NCBI RefSeq assembly: GCF_001039355.2
Contig: NW_019775694.1
Span: forward strand, 37,363-101,362
Direction: 5' to 3'
DNA from: Lingula anatina
Taxonomy: Eukaryota; Brachiopoda; Lingulata; Lingulida; Lingulidae
Length of the DNA stretch: 64,000 nt
Shown here: piece after piece, positions 10,401 through 22,381 of the stretch
Layout of the letters: each line of letters starts with the position of its first letter
Position numbering within the stretch: position 1 is the first letter of the stretch
Notes under the pieces: generated by a model
Seen by the model: only the letters and a program-made list of their open reading frames with translations
What the model was told of the DNA's origin: nothing
The model's database searches: none
Program-made: the position numbers and the translations under genes

Positions 10401-12154
10401 GTAACCAGGTGCTTAAAGGGAAAAACTAACCCCCTTCCAAAAAAAAAAAAAAAATCGTGTGTACATGATCTTATACCAGTGATTCGTCTTGTCAACCGCA
10501 TTTTTCTGAATAACCAGCGCTTGGTTAACTTGCGTGATTAATCAGCCGCTCGTGGTAGCCAACTCGCTTTCAAATATGGCGGCATGCTACATTTGAAAAT
10601 ACCTTGCAATATGCGTAATTTTTCAGCACTTTTCAAAAATTTAGCTTCTTGTGCTTACTGTAGATCTTCCCTCCCCAGCCCCCCCCCCTCTCACAAACCC
10701 ACTCCTACCTCCGCCATTTTCTTGCAATTGGCATAAGAATGTCCTCCCAAGTATTTTGATGAAGGATTGTGTAAAAACAAAACTAGTGCAAATTGAGGCA
10801 ATTTGCAAATCGTATATGAGGCCGATTTCTATTGGCCTGAATTAGTGTTTTTCCACCCCCCCCTTTTTTTTGGGAGGGGGGGGAGGGGGAAGAAGATATG
10901 AAGGAGTATGACTGGTTTCGCCATTTTGTTTTGTTTAGGAAAGGGAATAGGAGGTGAAGCCGTGTTTCCGTGGGCCGTCAACTGGAAGGGTAGATCAATA
11001 CACTAATATTTATAAAACATGGTTTAATGTTGGTCCAATGTTTGGCCGACGCCCTCCTCCATTTATTAATGCCCGACGTTGACCATATAGACATTAAGTA
11101 TACATAATGTGTGTGTGCTGAAAAACATAATTATGTGGTTTTACTGGGTTAACAGATTTTGTAAGAAGTAGGTTATGGTGACTCTCTTCTTAACACAAAC
11201 CATATGCATGGTCATGTTAAGTGACATGTTGATACAAATGCCACGATGCTCATTAGTTTCCAAGAACTTTGGACAGATGATCAATGACGCCTTATTCATC
11301 TACAGATGCCAATGAAACTTTGAAAGATTTTGTCTGGGATTTGAAGGGCACTTAATATGGCGAAGAACGCTGGCAACAAAATTACATGCAGTCTTGAAGT
11401 GTTGAAGAGAACTGCAACTGGTATTTCGTTAATCCAATAAAGCACTCCGAAGATCTCCAAACCAAGTGGAATTTTTTGACGATATTCATCTATCAAAATA
11501 ATAACAGCAAATTATTCATGCGAATTTTGCAAAGAAACTTAACTTTCAGTCAGTGAATAATAGCCAAACACTGAAACTGCCAAAAAGTAATTACTGAATG
11601 GTTTGGTACCATTTTTGTGGTAAATTTGAAAAAGTTTTGGTAAGTTCCTTCATATTAACTTGTACCGGCCGACAACACTATCATTTGATATCTAGGAATC
11701 AGACGCAAGGGCCCCCTGTTATGTAACTTCAAGAGTTGCGTGATTTATCAGCAGTTACTTTATTGCAATGGTTTGAGAGCACGTCATTTGTTACTGTCAT
11801 CTAATTTTACATACAAAAATCGCATTTGTGTAATGAAGTCTTGGCTCCAAACCCTCTTTTTTTCGCTAATTATCAAAAATAGCACACGCACAGCCTTGAC
11901 TTCCCGTTTCTAACAAATTACCAAAACACACCATTACACACACGCAGGTACAGACTGTCTAGACCTCAAAACACCTGTGTCTAACAAAATATAACAAAAC
12001 ATACACAAAAAATGAAAATACGTGAGAAAACTGACGTTTTCGTCAAAATTGTCAGATGCTTTCGTGACAAGTACGAAGACTACAGTTTAGTGGGAGGGAC
12101 AGATTCATTTTACCAATGAACCCAGTCATAACCAATTCTGACCCCCCTCCAAAA

Positions 12155-12185
<31 letters not shown>

Positions 12186-14557
12186 CGACAAAATGTTTAT
12201 ATGTAGTTTATAGTTAGAACAACACTGACATTAGTGATGAAGTATTGAGGCCCATAATGGTAATAAATGGTATTTGGTGTCATTCAAGACGAACAGATTG
12301 ACGGAAAGTTTACTTCAAAACGGATTTGATCGTACCTTCATTTCAAGCAACCTTGACACGTTGAATGCTTCCATTACCAAAATGAACAAATATGTCAATA
12401 TAAAAAATTGTCAGTGTATATGTCATATTGGATCAGCATAATGGATTGGATGGTCCTTCCAACATTATTTTACAATATGCAAGTAAATCCTTTGTGAAAT
12501 ACTGATATCGCATTAGACCATTTAATATGTCCAGGTATGCTTTTGGAGGCCATCTTGGAAAAACAGATCACCAGATGTCACTAGGTGCTAGATTTCTATA
12601 TAGAAATGATAGTATTAGCATTTTAAGGAAAGAAATAAATAAATAATTAAACAAATTAATTAATTAATTAAAGAACAAACAAATGCATTTTAATAACTAC
12701 ACATCAACAGGCATTTGCCATAAAGTCCCGAAAGATCATTTCGCAAATGTCCTTTTTTTCAGTTGTTGTTCAATCGGAACAGCCAACAGTTCATCCATCA
12801 TTCAGTGAAACTGACCGTTGACCCTAAAATTCACTGAAGGGCATGTGTATATGTATGCAATGCTGCGCTCATATATAGGCGTGTGTGTAAAAGGGTTCTG
12901 TCTACTTAAAGATTTGTGTCTTAATCACAATCCCTGCTATGTGAATGTAATCCTGAGAAAGTGACCACTGAACTACCTACTAGTACGTCACCAAACTGAC
13001 AAAGTGGTGACCATTTGCTAAGTGCAATTGTCAATGCATATATTCGTTAAGCAAGGTACCGGGGCTTTTTAATCCATCTCCTGTTGTCAACATTAATCAT
13101 GGTTTACATCCGGATGTGGGCGTCGACTGCTTACGTTTCCGTTTTTTTTTTAAATTTTTTTTCTTATTGTTGTGATCTTTAAATTATTTTGGTTCTATGT
13201 ATCAAATTTAATGAAGTATGATGACTTGTGTAGGGTGTTACACATGTGCAGGTTTCGCTTTCATTACGCCTCAGCAAAAGACAATGTACCATCGGAGGGG
13301 ATGAGGAAAAGAAACCCACTTTTTTCCCCCAAAGTGAAATGTTGCATAAACCTAACCATATATTATAGAAGCAACTGGCAAATGGCGACTTCAAATGTGA
13401 AGTATTTGAATCTGATATTCCTCTCATTCGTTCTCAAAATCGCGGATAGACTCAAAGTCATGTCGCTCTTTGCTTCCGGTCTTCTTATTTGTACTTAAGC
13501 AAGTGTAATCGTCTGTTCGTAAACTGAAATTGTGTTAAATCTGGTGAAAGCATTCATAAACGTTACATGATGGCAAATGTCAAGTTGATATTGAGCTTTG
13601 AAGTTACAGTAATCAGAAATTCTCCTCCAGATATTCTAGTAGATTTCCTTTTTTTTTTTTTTTGAAATGTTGCAACCTGGATTCCACCATCTTGGGTGTA
13701 AAATGTCTAAGTACTGTTATATGGCAACCGAGGATGAAACGGCGAAACCAATATACATTGTGTCATGTTGGTTTGGGACTATAATGAACAATTACTAAAT
13801 TTTTCATCAAAATCTGAAGTATTCAACAATAAAAAAATGATCTTTGCCTATGTGAGTACAAGATTAAGGTTCAGCTCTAACAAAGTCTGTTTCGGACATT
13901 TCCTTGGTTTAAAAATGTTAGAAGATAAAGGAGAAAATAAAAAAAGAAGTTCTAATGTAAGATATGTTTGCTTCCGCAGTTGGTACAGTGTACAATTAAT
14001 AGGATAGCAAGTCTTTTCTTTAATTTAGCGACTTTCTAAATGCATTAACATCCGAAAGTTTCTAGCATTATCCCTATGAAGTAAACAGGAGGTTGTGAAT
14101 AGATAATCCACTCGTATAAATAACAAATTCCAGACTAATCTCACAACTGTGTCTAATTTTATGTCCTAGATCAAGTCAGGGCTTCCTTGAACACCTATAT
14201 GTGTGGTTTTTCTTGTCTTTGTGAGGTTTCTGCCCTTCAACATAATGGACACATACTGTACAATCTACAAATGATGGTAAGATCGGATTACGCAAAGTGA
14301 TTGGAAAGTTTGGAGCCCGGTTCCAAAAATACCTTGTAGCTCAAAAATGGGTCTGAAATTTTAGACTAAAATGTCAGCCAAATTAAATCAAAGGAATTTC
14401 AATTAAATGGCTGCCCCTGCTTTATAAAAGGAAAGTCATGGGTCACACAGTATTTCAGGTCAATACTTTTATTATTTAAGCGGAATGCAATGGATTTATA
14501 TCGTAAATTGAATATTGGTAGAACAACATTTTGGTCTAAAAGTTAAGCCCAATTTTC
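10401..14557. other. Intergenic, no gene recognised
   Basis: Contains short G/C and A/T homopolymers (10441, 10680, 10855) and (AAAT)n at about 12152-12184. ORFs up to 108 codons (13172-13498) lack domains, codon bias or splice logic, so I treat them as chance. Confidence 0.5.
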
Positions 14558-14575
14558 CTGGCCCCAGTTTCACAA

Positions 14576-14621
<46 letters not shown>

Positions 14622-14652
14622 CTTCAGTACTTTTTTGGTGAAACCGGGGCCA
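14558..14652. mobile_element. Short inverted-repeat element with embedded (TAA)n
   Basis: GGCCCCAGTTTCAC and GTGAAACCGGGGCC flank an (AAT)n tract at about 14576-14622, directly left of MITE E copy 1. Confidence 0.55.
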
Positions 14653-14665
14653 CTCTTTCAACAAA

Positions 14666-14803
14666 CCGGTGTAACGTAAAGTCCGCCCCACATTTAGCTA
14701 TAATGGTTAGGGTTAGCCTGACCTAAGTGGGTCAAAATCTAGTGAGAGGCTTACCTGTACTTAATGGGAAGCGGATTCATGGGGGACCATCACGTTACAC
14801 CGG
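14666..14803 (+). mobile_element. MITE family E, copy 1
   Basis: CCGGTGTAACGTAAAGTCC and ACCATCACGTTACACCGG are terminal inverted repeats. The core GGTTAGGGTTAGCCTGACCT recurs in the copy near 25.8 kb. Confidence 0.75.
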
Positions 14804-15498
14804 CCCGGAGAAATAAGGGAGTGTCTTTTCAACCTTTTGCATTCTGAGATAAAGACTTTCATCCCGACTTTATACATGTATGTGAAATTTTGACTCCCTC
14901 TTTTCATGGTTTCAAATGTAATATGTCATTGCAGTGAGTATATGGGTGTGTCAGACTGGTGAACAAAGCTATCCTGACACAACACGCAGTGAATCAGAAA
15001 TTCACTTAAAGTCAAAAGGATTTTTGCTTTCTCAAATTAGAAATCAGAAAAGACGGAAAACCACTCCCTTCACTTTTTTTGGATCAAGCACAAATCTCTT
15101 CAATTTCAGCTCTTATGGGCTACGAATACGTCTGATTTCGATTTCGAGATCAGCATCTGAGGTGGCCAGTTCATTTCTTGGAAAAGTGGAATTGGTGACA
15201 ATTTGGTTGTTTCCCAAAGGAGCGAAGAATAAGAGTGCATAAATCCTCACTGTGCCTGTGACTTTACAGGTATTGATTTAACTTTGACATGCTGTGAGTT
15301 GATTTCCCTGGGAGCGATAAGGATCAATTAACCCTGAATTTAGGTCTCCAAATCAAGGCACTCGCATTGGAGATCCCCGGTATTCTATTCTTCTCTTAAT
15401 CCGGAAGCTCAAACCAATCCCGTTTGGGCAATTGGACTCTTGCTTTTTTAATGTCATAAAACCAAGCCCCTCCCTTGGGAGAACAGTAATTTACCCAG

Positions 15499-15540
<42 letters not shown>

Positions 15541-15674
15541 TAGCATCATTAGTCATTGCAAGCTGCTCTAGTGTATGACGATGAAAATGATGAAGCGCAC
15601 GTTGCTATCACTATCAATTACAAACGCCAATCAGACATCTAGACTGTCATTGGTTGATAAAGGTCGCCTGCATG

Positions 15675-15767
15675 GGTTTTAAATAAAGGTGTAGGTTCCA
15701 GGGATTACCGCTTTTCGGAGAATGCTTCCAACACGGCCAAGAGTGCAAGGCTTACATTGGTAAGTAC
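15675..15767 (+). promoter_or_regulatory. Possible promoter with a non-coding first exon
   Basis: A TATA-like TTTTAAATAAAGG at about 15675 is followed some 80 bp later by a strong splice donor, ACATTG|GTAAGTACTA (GT at 15760-15761). This arrangement fits a 5'UTR exon of a plus-strand gene, but no coding exon is identified nearby. Weak evidence. Confidence 0.2.
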
Positions 15768-16119
15768 TAATGCAATTAGTTTAGATACCCGACAGGTATT
15801 TCTATTTATTCCTACACTTCTTTATTCGCGTATGTGAAATCGCCAAAACTTTACCCTTTATCGTTGACCTAAAACCCTTTTGTATGAAAGGACCTGAAGC
15901 TTCTTAATTCTAAATATGGTGTTTTATTATTTTGCATGTATCTACGTGTACAACTTTGGAAACATCCCCTCTAAGATAAAAACGTTGATCGTTGGGGGAT
16001 TAAAAAAGCAGAGAATTGTGGCAGTTTCCCAATTCAACCTCCGTATAAAAATTGAAAATATAGTGCTACTTTTGGTTTTTTGTATTCATTTTTCAGCACA
16101 AAAAAGAAAAATAAATCTC

Positions 16120-16295
16120 TGAGGTTAGGCTTTGAGCTAAGAGGGCTAAGCCGAAAGAGGGGAAAATGAGGAGGCTGCATTTAAGATTCCCTCATCATAG
16201 TCGGCTTAGTTCTAGAAGGCTTAGACAGCCCACAAATTAACTACAGGCTTTTATCTGACTTGGTTCCACTTTGGTGTGGGAATGGGATTCTATAC
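16120..16295. mobile_element. Possible diverged MITE A relative
   Basis: Contains GGCTAAGCCG, GTCGGCTTAG, AAATTAACTACAGGCTTTT and GTGTGGGAATGGG, which echo family A in order. The identity is too low to be certain. Confidence 0.3.
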
Positions 16296-17482
16296 TTCAT
16301 TTTTTTCCTGGGAGAGGATATATTTCCAATGATTAGCTATATACCGCGCGTAATATTACCAAATGATAAAAACTCTGATAAAACGTCGATAGTGCAAATT
16401 AGGAGCGTGGCTTCGGAATGCGTCTAATTGGTTGAAATATTTTACGTCCGAACTGAAATTGCATTTTTATGAATTACCCTTTACCAGAATGTCATGGCGG
16501 AGCTGAGCAAGTTTCAAAAAGGGCTAGATGATGAACGGATATGCATCCGCCCTACACTTTGATGACTAGTGTAAATCATAAACATTACTGACAGAATGTT
16601 AATCTTTTTTATATATTTGCAATGGGTTTGCCAAATTTTCTTTCAAGTACCGATACTTAGTCCGTCAGATAAAGCAGAATTGCTCGTATGATGTTATTTC
16701 AACCTAATGGCATTAGACGCTCTTTGCCAAACGTCACTAATAGAAATGCATGTAGTTTTACACTAGGCTTGACTGTTGAATTTCTTGCAGCCGAAGGTAG
16801 AGTGGATTTCTAACCTAGATGTGACAGCATGAGCATGGGAATAAAAAAGAACTACACTTTGCATTAATTGATATGACATGTCTCCACACTATTACTAAAA
16901 TACATGAAAATGATATGCAAAAATGTAAAACGTGGCATTATGGCAATCGAATTAAGAGCGTGCGAATTCATCACCCGGAACGAGAAATAAACACGGCGAA
17001 TACATAAAAACTGAGAGGTTTTTAATATAATCCCTGTCATTTCTGGCGATTGAATCCTATGAATCTTAAGTTATGAGAGCGTCTGTGTATAAATGTTATA
17101 AGAAGGCGTTTATCGATTTAATGAAGCTGTTGGAAGTCTGAGTTCCTTAAAAGATAAATACATCGCCAGAGTGACCTTTTGTTGATACATGTAGATACAG
17201 TTTTATTGGAGTGTAACACACAGAAAAATCCTTCGAAATTGAAATTGTGGCTCGGCTTAGGGAAAAATTCTAGGGATTCACCAATATGAAACTTTGCAGA
17301 GCTCTTGGGTTGGTTTTGGTATGGACTACTACATAGACGACGGTATGGAGCAATTTGACCGCCTTTCATTCCGGTCTACCCTTGTTTCATACGGGTTCTT
17401 TTTCTCGACCGCGAATTAAAAGGGACCTAATGCGTTCTCAATATTCTCTGACACATACATTGTATCGAGTGTTGAACGAGCA

Positions 17483-17630
17483 GGGCCCGTAACTCGAAAG
17501 CATCGCGCATTGCGACCGAGCGCAAGCGTCTCGATTCCATAACTCGCCCATACTCGCCACATATAATACATTGTAGCCTCTATGTGATATCGCTATTCGC
17601 AATACGCGATGCTTTTGAGTTACGGAGCCC
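17483..17630. mobile_element. Fold-back element D
   Basis: 33-bp imperfect terminal inverted repeats, GGGCCCGTAACTCGAAAGCA at the left and TGCTTTTGAGTTACGGAGCC(C) at the right. 148 bp, no ORF of its own, no clear target duplication. Confidence 0.65.
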
Positions 17631-17639
17631 AGGTCAAGC

Positions 17640-20600
17640 GACTTGCGGTTCGCAGTACATAACGTGGCCTTCTCAGCAAGTACATGCCGCAGCCAATAAT
17701 TCAGCGATCGCAATCACAAATCCGCTGATCCAAGTCAGCAATTTCGTTTATAAGGCCAGACTTAGCTATCGAGGGTATCAGACTCTTAAACCAAAGTCCT
17801 CCTACTATAAATGGACATTTAAACGAACGGCCTTCGAACCTAACTGTGTTACATGTACACTTGAACAAATGAACATGACGTTTACATGATACCAGTAGAT
17901 TGGTGCTGTCGAAGCGACTCGGCGTTTTTAAAAGTGTACTAGTACTTGATGATTTATACATGCAGATACCTTATGGACTCTCAGCACAATGATGTTTTGA
18001 GTGGCAAAAGAAAAAAAATAGTACAAGAAATCGGTTATTGCGCTTCGTTTAGTCTTATTCCTAAAGGTTAAACTGTAGATCCCAATAAAAACACAAGTGT
18101 TTGTAATGATGTAGTTATATATCGCTAGTCAAGTTAGCCTTGGAATCTTGTATTTCCCAAAGTAAAGCCGAATCTTTTGGGTTAGATATTGAATTGAAGT
18201 TCCTAATATGGAGAAAGCTTGTCATTTCTGTATGCAGTGAAATGATGAGCGTGCACTGCTGGCGCTTGTGACCCCCCCCCCCCCAAAAAAAAAGAAAAAA
18301 ATGAAAGAAGGAAAGATAATAAGGGTAAGAACATATTCCCTACATAGTATAATAAAACTATCTTTGCCTAATGTTTTGCTATATGCATTTCTAGCGCTCA
18401 TTGTATACATTGCAAGAATGCTGCATTTGGTTATAAACCAACTCCCCGGAACAAAATTCCAGGGAAGAGGAAATAAGGTTGGTTTTTAAACATTTGCATT
18501 GCAATAGCTTTACGTGAAAATCAGACAACAAAGCTCAAACGAAATCCTATATGACAAAGTCCTGCTGAGTTTGAACGAGATGAATTGATCTCGGAACTAA
18601 GTAATCCATACGGAATGCATTGTATGTCAGATGAAAGAGTTGAATATCAGGCATAGGACTGATTAGGCCTACTTGGCGCAGGAAGGTTTTCAGGACGAGA
18701 CGCGCGCTACAATGACGTCGCGTTCGTAAGTATGTAATATATTCGCAACCTTCGCTGAAAATTGAGAAATGTACTTTGTTTTATGCATAAGCGCTGACTG
18801 AAATTGTAAGACATGGTAGCAAAGTTTATGTAGAGGCGACAATTGGTACCTAACTCTATCCCTGTAGCATGTGTATTTGTGTAATCATTCTTAACATTGG
18901 GGACATTAATCGACTTTTACAAGTGATTAGTGCCACCGTTACAGGCAAACTGCCAATATCCAAGGTTCCAGTTAATCCAATGAAATGCGTGAGTGGGTGG
19001 CACCAATGGCATTTCAAGCATACATGCTCTTATGAAACAAACGTAGTTGTGCGTGAAACTTCTATTTAAAGACATTTGTGAAGCAGAAAATGACACAGCG
19101 AAAGTCTGTATTGTTGCGACGAAAATAGTTGATTTTGCGTGTTATGTATTGCTTTTGTAATTCGTGTGTCTTAGTCATGGGGTCTTGCCATTTCAGTGTC
19201 TTCTCGGTGGTGAAGGTTTCACGCAATCCCCGAAAACTATAGGAAAAAAAGCAGATAGTACATGCATTATTTCTGTTCTTTAAGTTTTCTTCTCTTAATC
19301 ATAATATTTTGACGTCACCGTGTCTACCAAGGTTGAATTTCGAGCTGGAATTTCACGATATACTGTCCTTGAGTTAAGTCATCTGCGGTTTGTCTGTTTC
19401 TCGGTCAATTAGCTTGACTGAAGACAGACTGTGAGAATCATAAGAGTATAAGTTGACTAATTACTAAACACGCTACTCATTTCAATGAAGTGATATTTTG
19501 ATACCATGGAGTTGGTTCTGTTTTTAAAAAACATTTTCTATCGATTTAACTCACAGTAACCTGAAGAGGAACATTTTAATTAAAATCACACTGTTAAGGT
19601 GGGGGATCTTCTTTTCCTCATTTTCGTGACACGACACGTGTACATTGAGAGTTGTGGAGCATGGAATTAAGTAAAGAGGAATGATGGATTATTTTGCCAG
19701 AGCTGTTATATCCTCTTGCTTTTGAGAGATATATGTATATTCGTCAAAGTTTCAAGAGCCTCATCAGAGTTGAGACATGTCCTTCAAATTCAAAATAATT
19801 ATCGTCATTGTGGCATTATTCAAGATATGTCCAAGGCCAATTCTAAGTTCTGTTTCCCCTGAAAGTAAAATACATTGTTAATGACTGTCCTTTTCATTTC
19901 TGGCAAATACGTTTTGAATGATTAAAAATTGGCAGAAAGGCCTTCTTAAATGCAACAGCCTGTGTACTATTCCCATTTTAATTAGGAACAAAAACTACTG
20001 AATATGAATACCGCTATTTGATACAAAACATACTAAGCTGATAAAGTTTTATTCAGTCAATACTACACATCTTTTTTAACCACGCTTGTTGAAGTAGGGT
20101 AAATAATAATATCTTTTTTTCTGAATGGTTAGCCTCCTCCCCACTTACTATAGTGGGTTCACCTCTTTGTGAGGCCCTTGCTTTGATCTTTCATTTCTGT
20201 TAAAATATAATTCTCCAACGCAGGTAGAATCACCCCTGTCAAAAAATGTGTACAAGGCATTTGACTCAATATCAGATTTAAATCAAAGCTGATGTGTGTG
20301 AAAGTTTTGTAAACTGTCTCAAAAAAAGCTAGGTATTGAATGATAATTGGTACTTTTAAGAAGGCAAAGAAAAAGGTCATTTTCAGACATGATTCACAGA
20401 CATTGATTTATTGCACTAGAGATTATTGAAAAGCGTGTATGATTAATTTACTCCTGATCATTGCACCTTCCTTTGATTAGTCTTAATGTGTCATTAGGGC
20501 GATGTTTTATTATCTAATTCACGCTTTACACACAGAAATCATCAGGGATATCAAGGAAATCTGAGTTTCATGTTTTTTGAAAAGGTTATTTTCTTTGCAA

Positions 20601-21832
20601 GATTGTCTCCTAACTATTATGAGTCTTGCACAATAACTTAAGGGGTGGGGGAGATAATGATCGCGCTCGCTTCACGCTTGAAGCCTTGTTTTTGTGCATT
20701 ATCAGTCAGATAATGGAAAAAAATCAAAGAAAAATGATTCGGAAAAATATATTCCGCATGAAATGTCAGTGCTGAAATAGGCGACGCGCACTACGCTCTT
20801 GGTAAGATATATGGAATATTCCAATAGAATATCTTTGTTTTGAGTGCCACAAGGTCAAACTTAGAAGAATGCATTATTCAACTAGATTTTCAGTACAATA
20901 CACAAGGTGGCATTATCACCCTTCAGTCTTTCTGAATAGCATTTGAATTTCAACAGGACACGTACATGTTAGTGACAGAGACGGAAATGTACATGCAACC
21001 TTTCGATCATTCTGCTAAAATTCATGGGAATTGATCCACTTCAAGAGCTTAAATTATTTTCAATCATTATTAATCAAAACAGGTATATTAAAAGTTTCAT
21101 GAAAACTTCCACAGTGAAAATGAGAAATTTAATATGGCTTTTAGTCAAAGTAGACTAACCGATTTTCACGCTAGAAGGCTTTTGTAAAGCTGCATCAGAA
21201 CACTGCAGTAAAACAATGGACAGTGAAGCAGTCATAGTCTACCATATGCTAACCTCTACCATTGTTACTGAGAGAATTTTTCATAAGATATTCACCGCAG
21301 GACCTACGCCTTTATTTCCAATTCCGACTACGTCCTTACTCACCTGATAAATTCCTTATTCTGTTTATTAAAACAAATTAAGCGTGTTTAAACTGTTTTC
21401 TTGTGTGGAATATTCTTTCATTTGTCTTACTCCATGTTTGTTCGTCGGCCTTTATGGAAAGCAGAAGTTTTTATCTTAAAAATTGAATATAAATTTATAC
21501 CGTACACAGATAAAGGTAACTAGATGTGCAATGCTGTGGCAAATTATTTCGACTTTCGACTGCTGTAAGTTAAGGTTTTTTTAGTAGGAAAGAAATCTCT
21601 TAAGATATTTTTACGATATGACAATTGTATCTACACAACACTCACTATTCGCCATGGGTAACCAGCTAATCATAGAAAATTGAAAAATGTATATCCCTTT
21701 GGTGCATACTAATGAATTTTACAAGGAAATGAAAAACCGGATGATTTATTCATGACACAAAATAACATCAGCAAATATTTTAAGAATTAATTCGCTTCCA
21801 TGCCCGTGAGTCTTGTAATGGAAATCTCAACC
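17640..21832. other. Intergenic, no gene recognised
   Basis: Unique-looking AT-rich DNA with a C12A9 run near 18274. Short ORFs only, none over 105 codons, none with a recognisable motif. Confidence 0.5.
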
Positions 21833-21994
21833 CTAAGCAAAAAGAAAAGTTAACGGCAACGAGTTTGCAGGAACAAGTTTATTGCTGCTAATTTCCAGTC
21901 ATATTGCAGTGAATTTGCTGCAAATTTGCAAGAAGGAATTGCAGTTTGCAGCAATACTGCAGCAAATTTGCAGCAGGCCTGAAATTTTGCCTAG
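21833..21994 (-). repeat. GCAAATTTGC-rich repeat, copy 1
   Basis: Rich in GCAAATTTGC/GCAGCAA. It ends CAGGCCTGAAATTTTGCC and begins CTAAGCAAAAAG. In reverse complement it matches the order of blocks in the copy at 50.6-50.8 kb. Confidence 0.55.
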
Positions 21995-22085
21995 GTAATG
22001 GAGTAAGTTCAAGATGGTCGAGATACGTGTACATGTACATGTAAGATGCAAATACGCGAACAGAGTGGCAGCAGTGGTGGATATG

Positions 22086-22252
22086 CAGGCCCGTAGCCAG
22101 GGGGGTTCGGGGGGTTCGAAAGAACCGCCCCTTTTGCTGGGAAAAGGTCCAGTGTGGGTAAGATTTGATCTAGGTACATGAAGTTTTTATGGGAAAAAGT
22201 CCACTTTTTCAGAAAAAGAAACCCCCTTTTGAAAATGCTGGCTACGGGCCTG
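22086..22252. mobile_element. MITE family C, copy 1 (CAGGCCCGTAGCCAG termini)
   Basis: Perfect 15-bp terminal inverted repeats CAGGCCCGTAGCCAG and CTGGCTACGGGCCTG, 167 bp in total, flanked by a 5-bp direct duplication ATATG (22081-22085 and 22253-22257). No coding capacity. Confidence 0.85.
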
Positions 22253-22341
22253 ATATGGAAGGAGTGGTAGTTCTCTGTGAACCGTGGTCCGTTTCCTCTT
22301 TGTATACGTGACATCCGTCCATTACGCCAGTGCCATATTTT

Positions 22342-22342
22342 A

Positions 22343-22380
<38 letters not shown>
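22342..22380. repeat. Poly(A) tract of about 39 nt
   Basis: An uninterrupted A run on the plus strand. No retroelement body was recognised upstream and no target duplication was seen. Confidence 0.9.

Positions 22381-22381
<1 letters not shown>

Larger units (their letters stand above)
14804..17482. other. Intergenic; one promoter-like patch, otherwise no gene
   Basis: (GA)n at about 15501-15537. The 102-codon ORF at 14934-15242 shows no recognisable features. See the separate entry for 15675-15767. Confidence 0.4.

Noticed and set aside
13172-13498. 108-codon plus-strand ORF
   Set aside because: No motif, no splice-site support, AT-rich background, and an overlapping minus-strand ORF of similar size.
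18705-18725. CRE-like TGACGTCG with a nearby GTAAGTATG donor
   Set aside because: A single 8-bp near-match is expected by chance, and no gene can be attached to it.
22342-22380. Poly(A) tail of a processed pseudogene or LINE/SINE
   Set aside because: No recognisable retroelement body upstream and no flanking target duplication.
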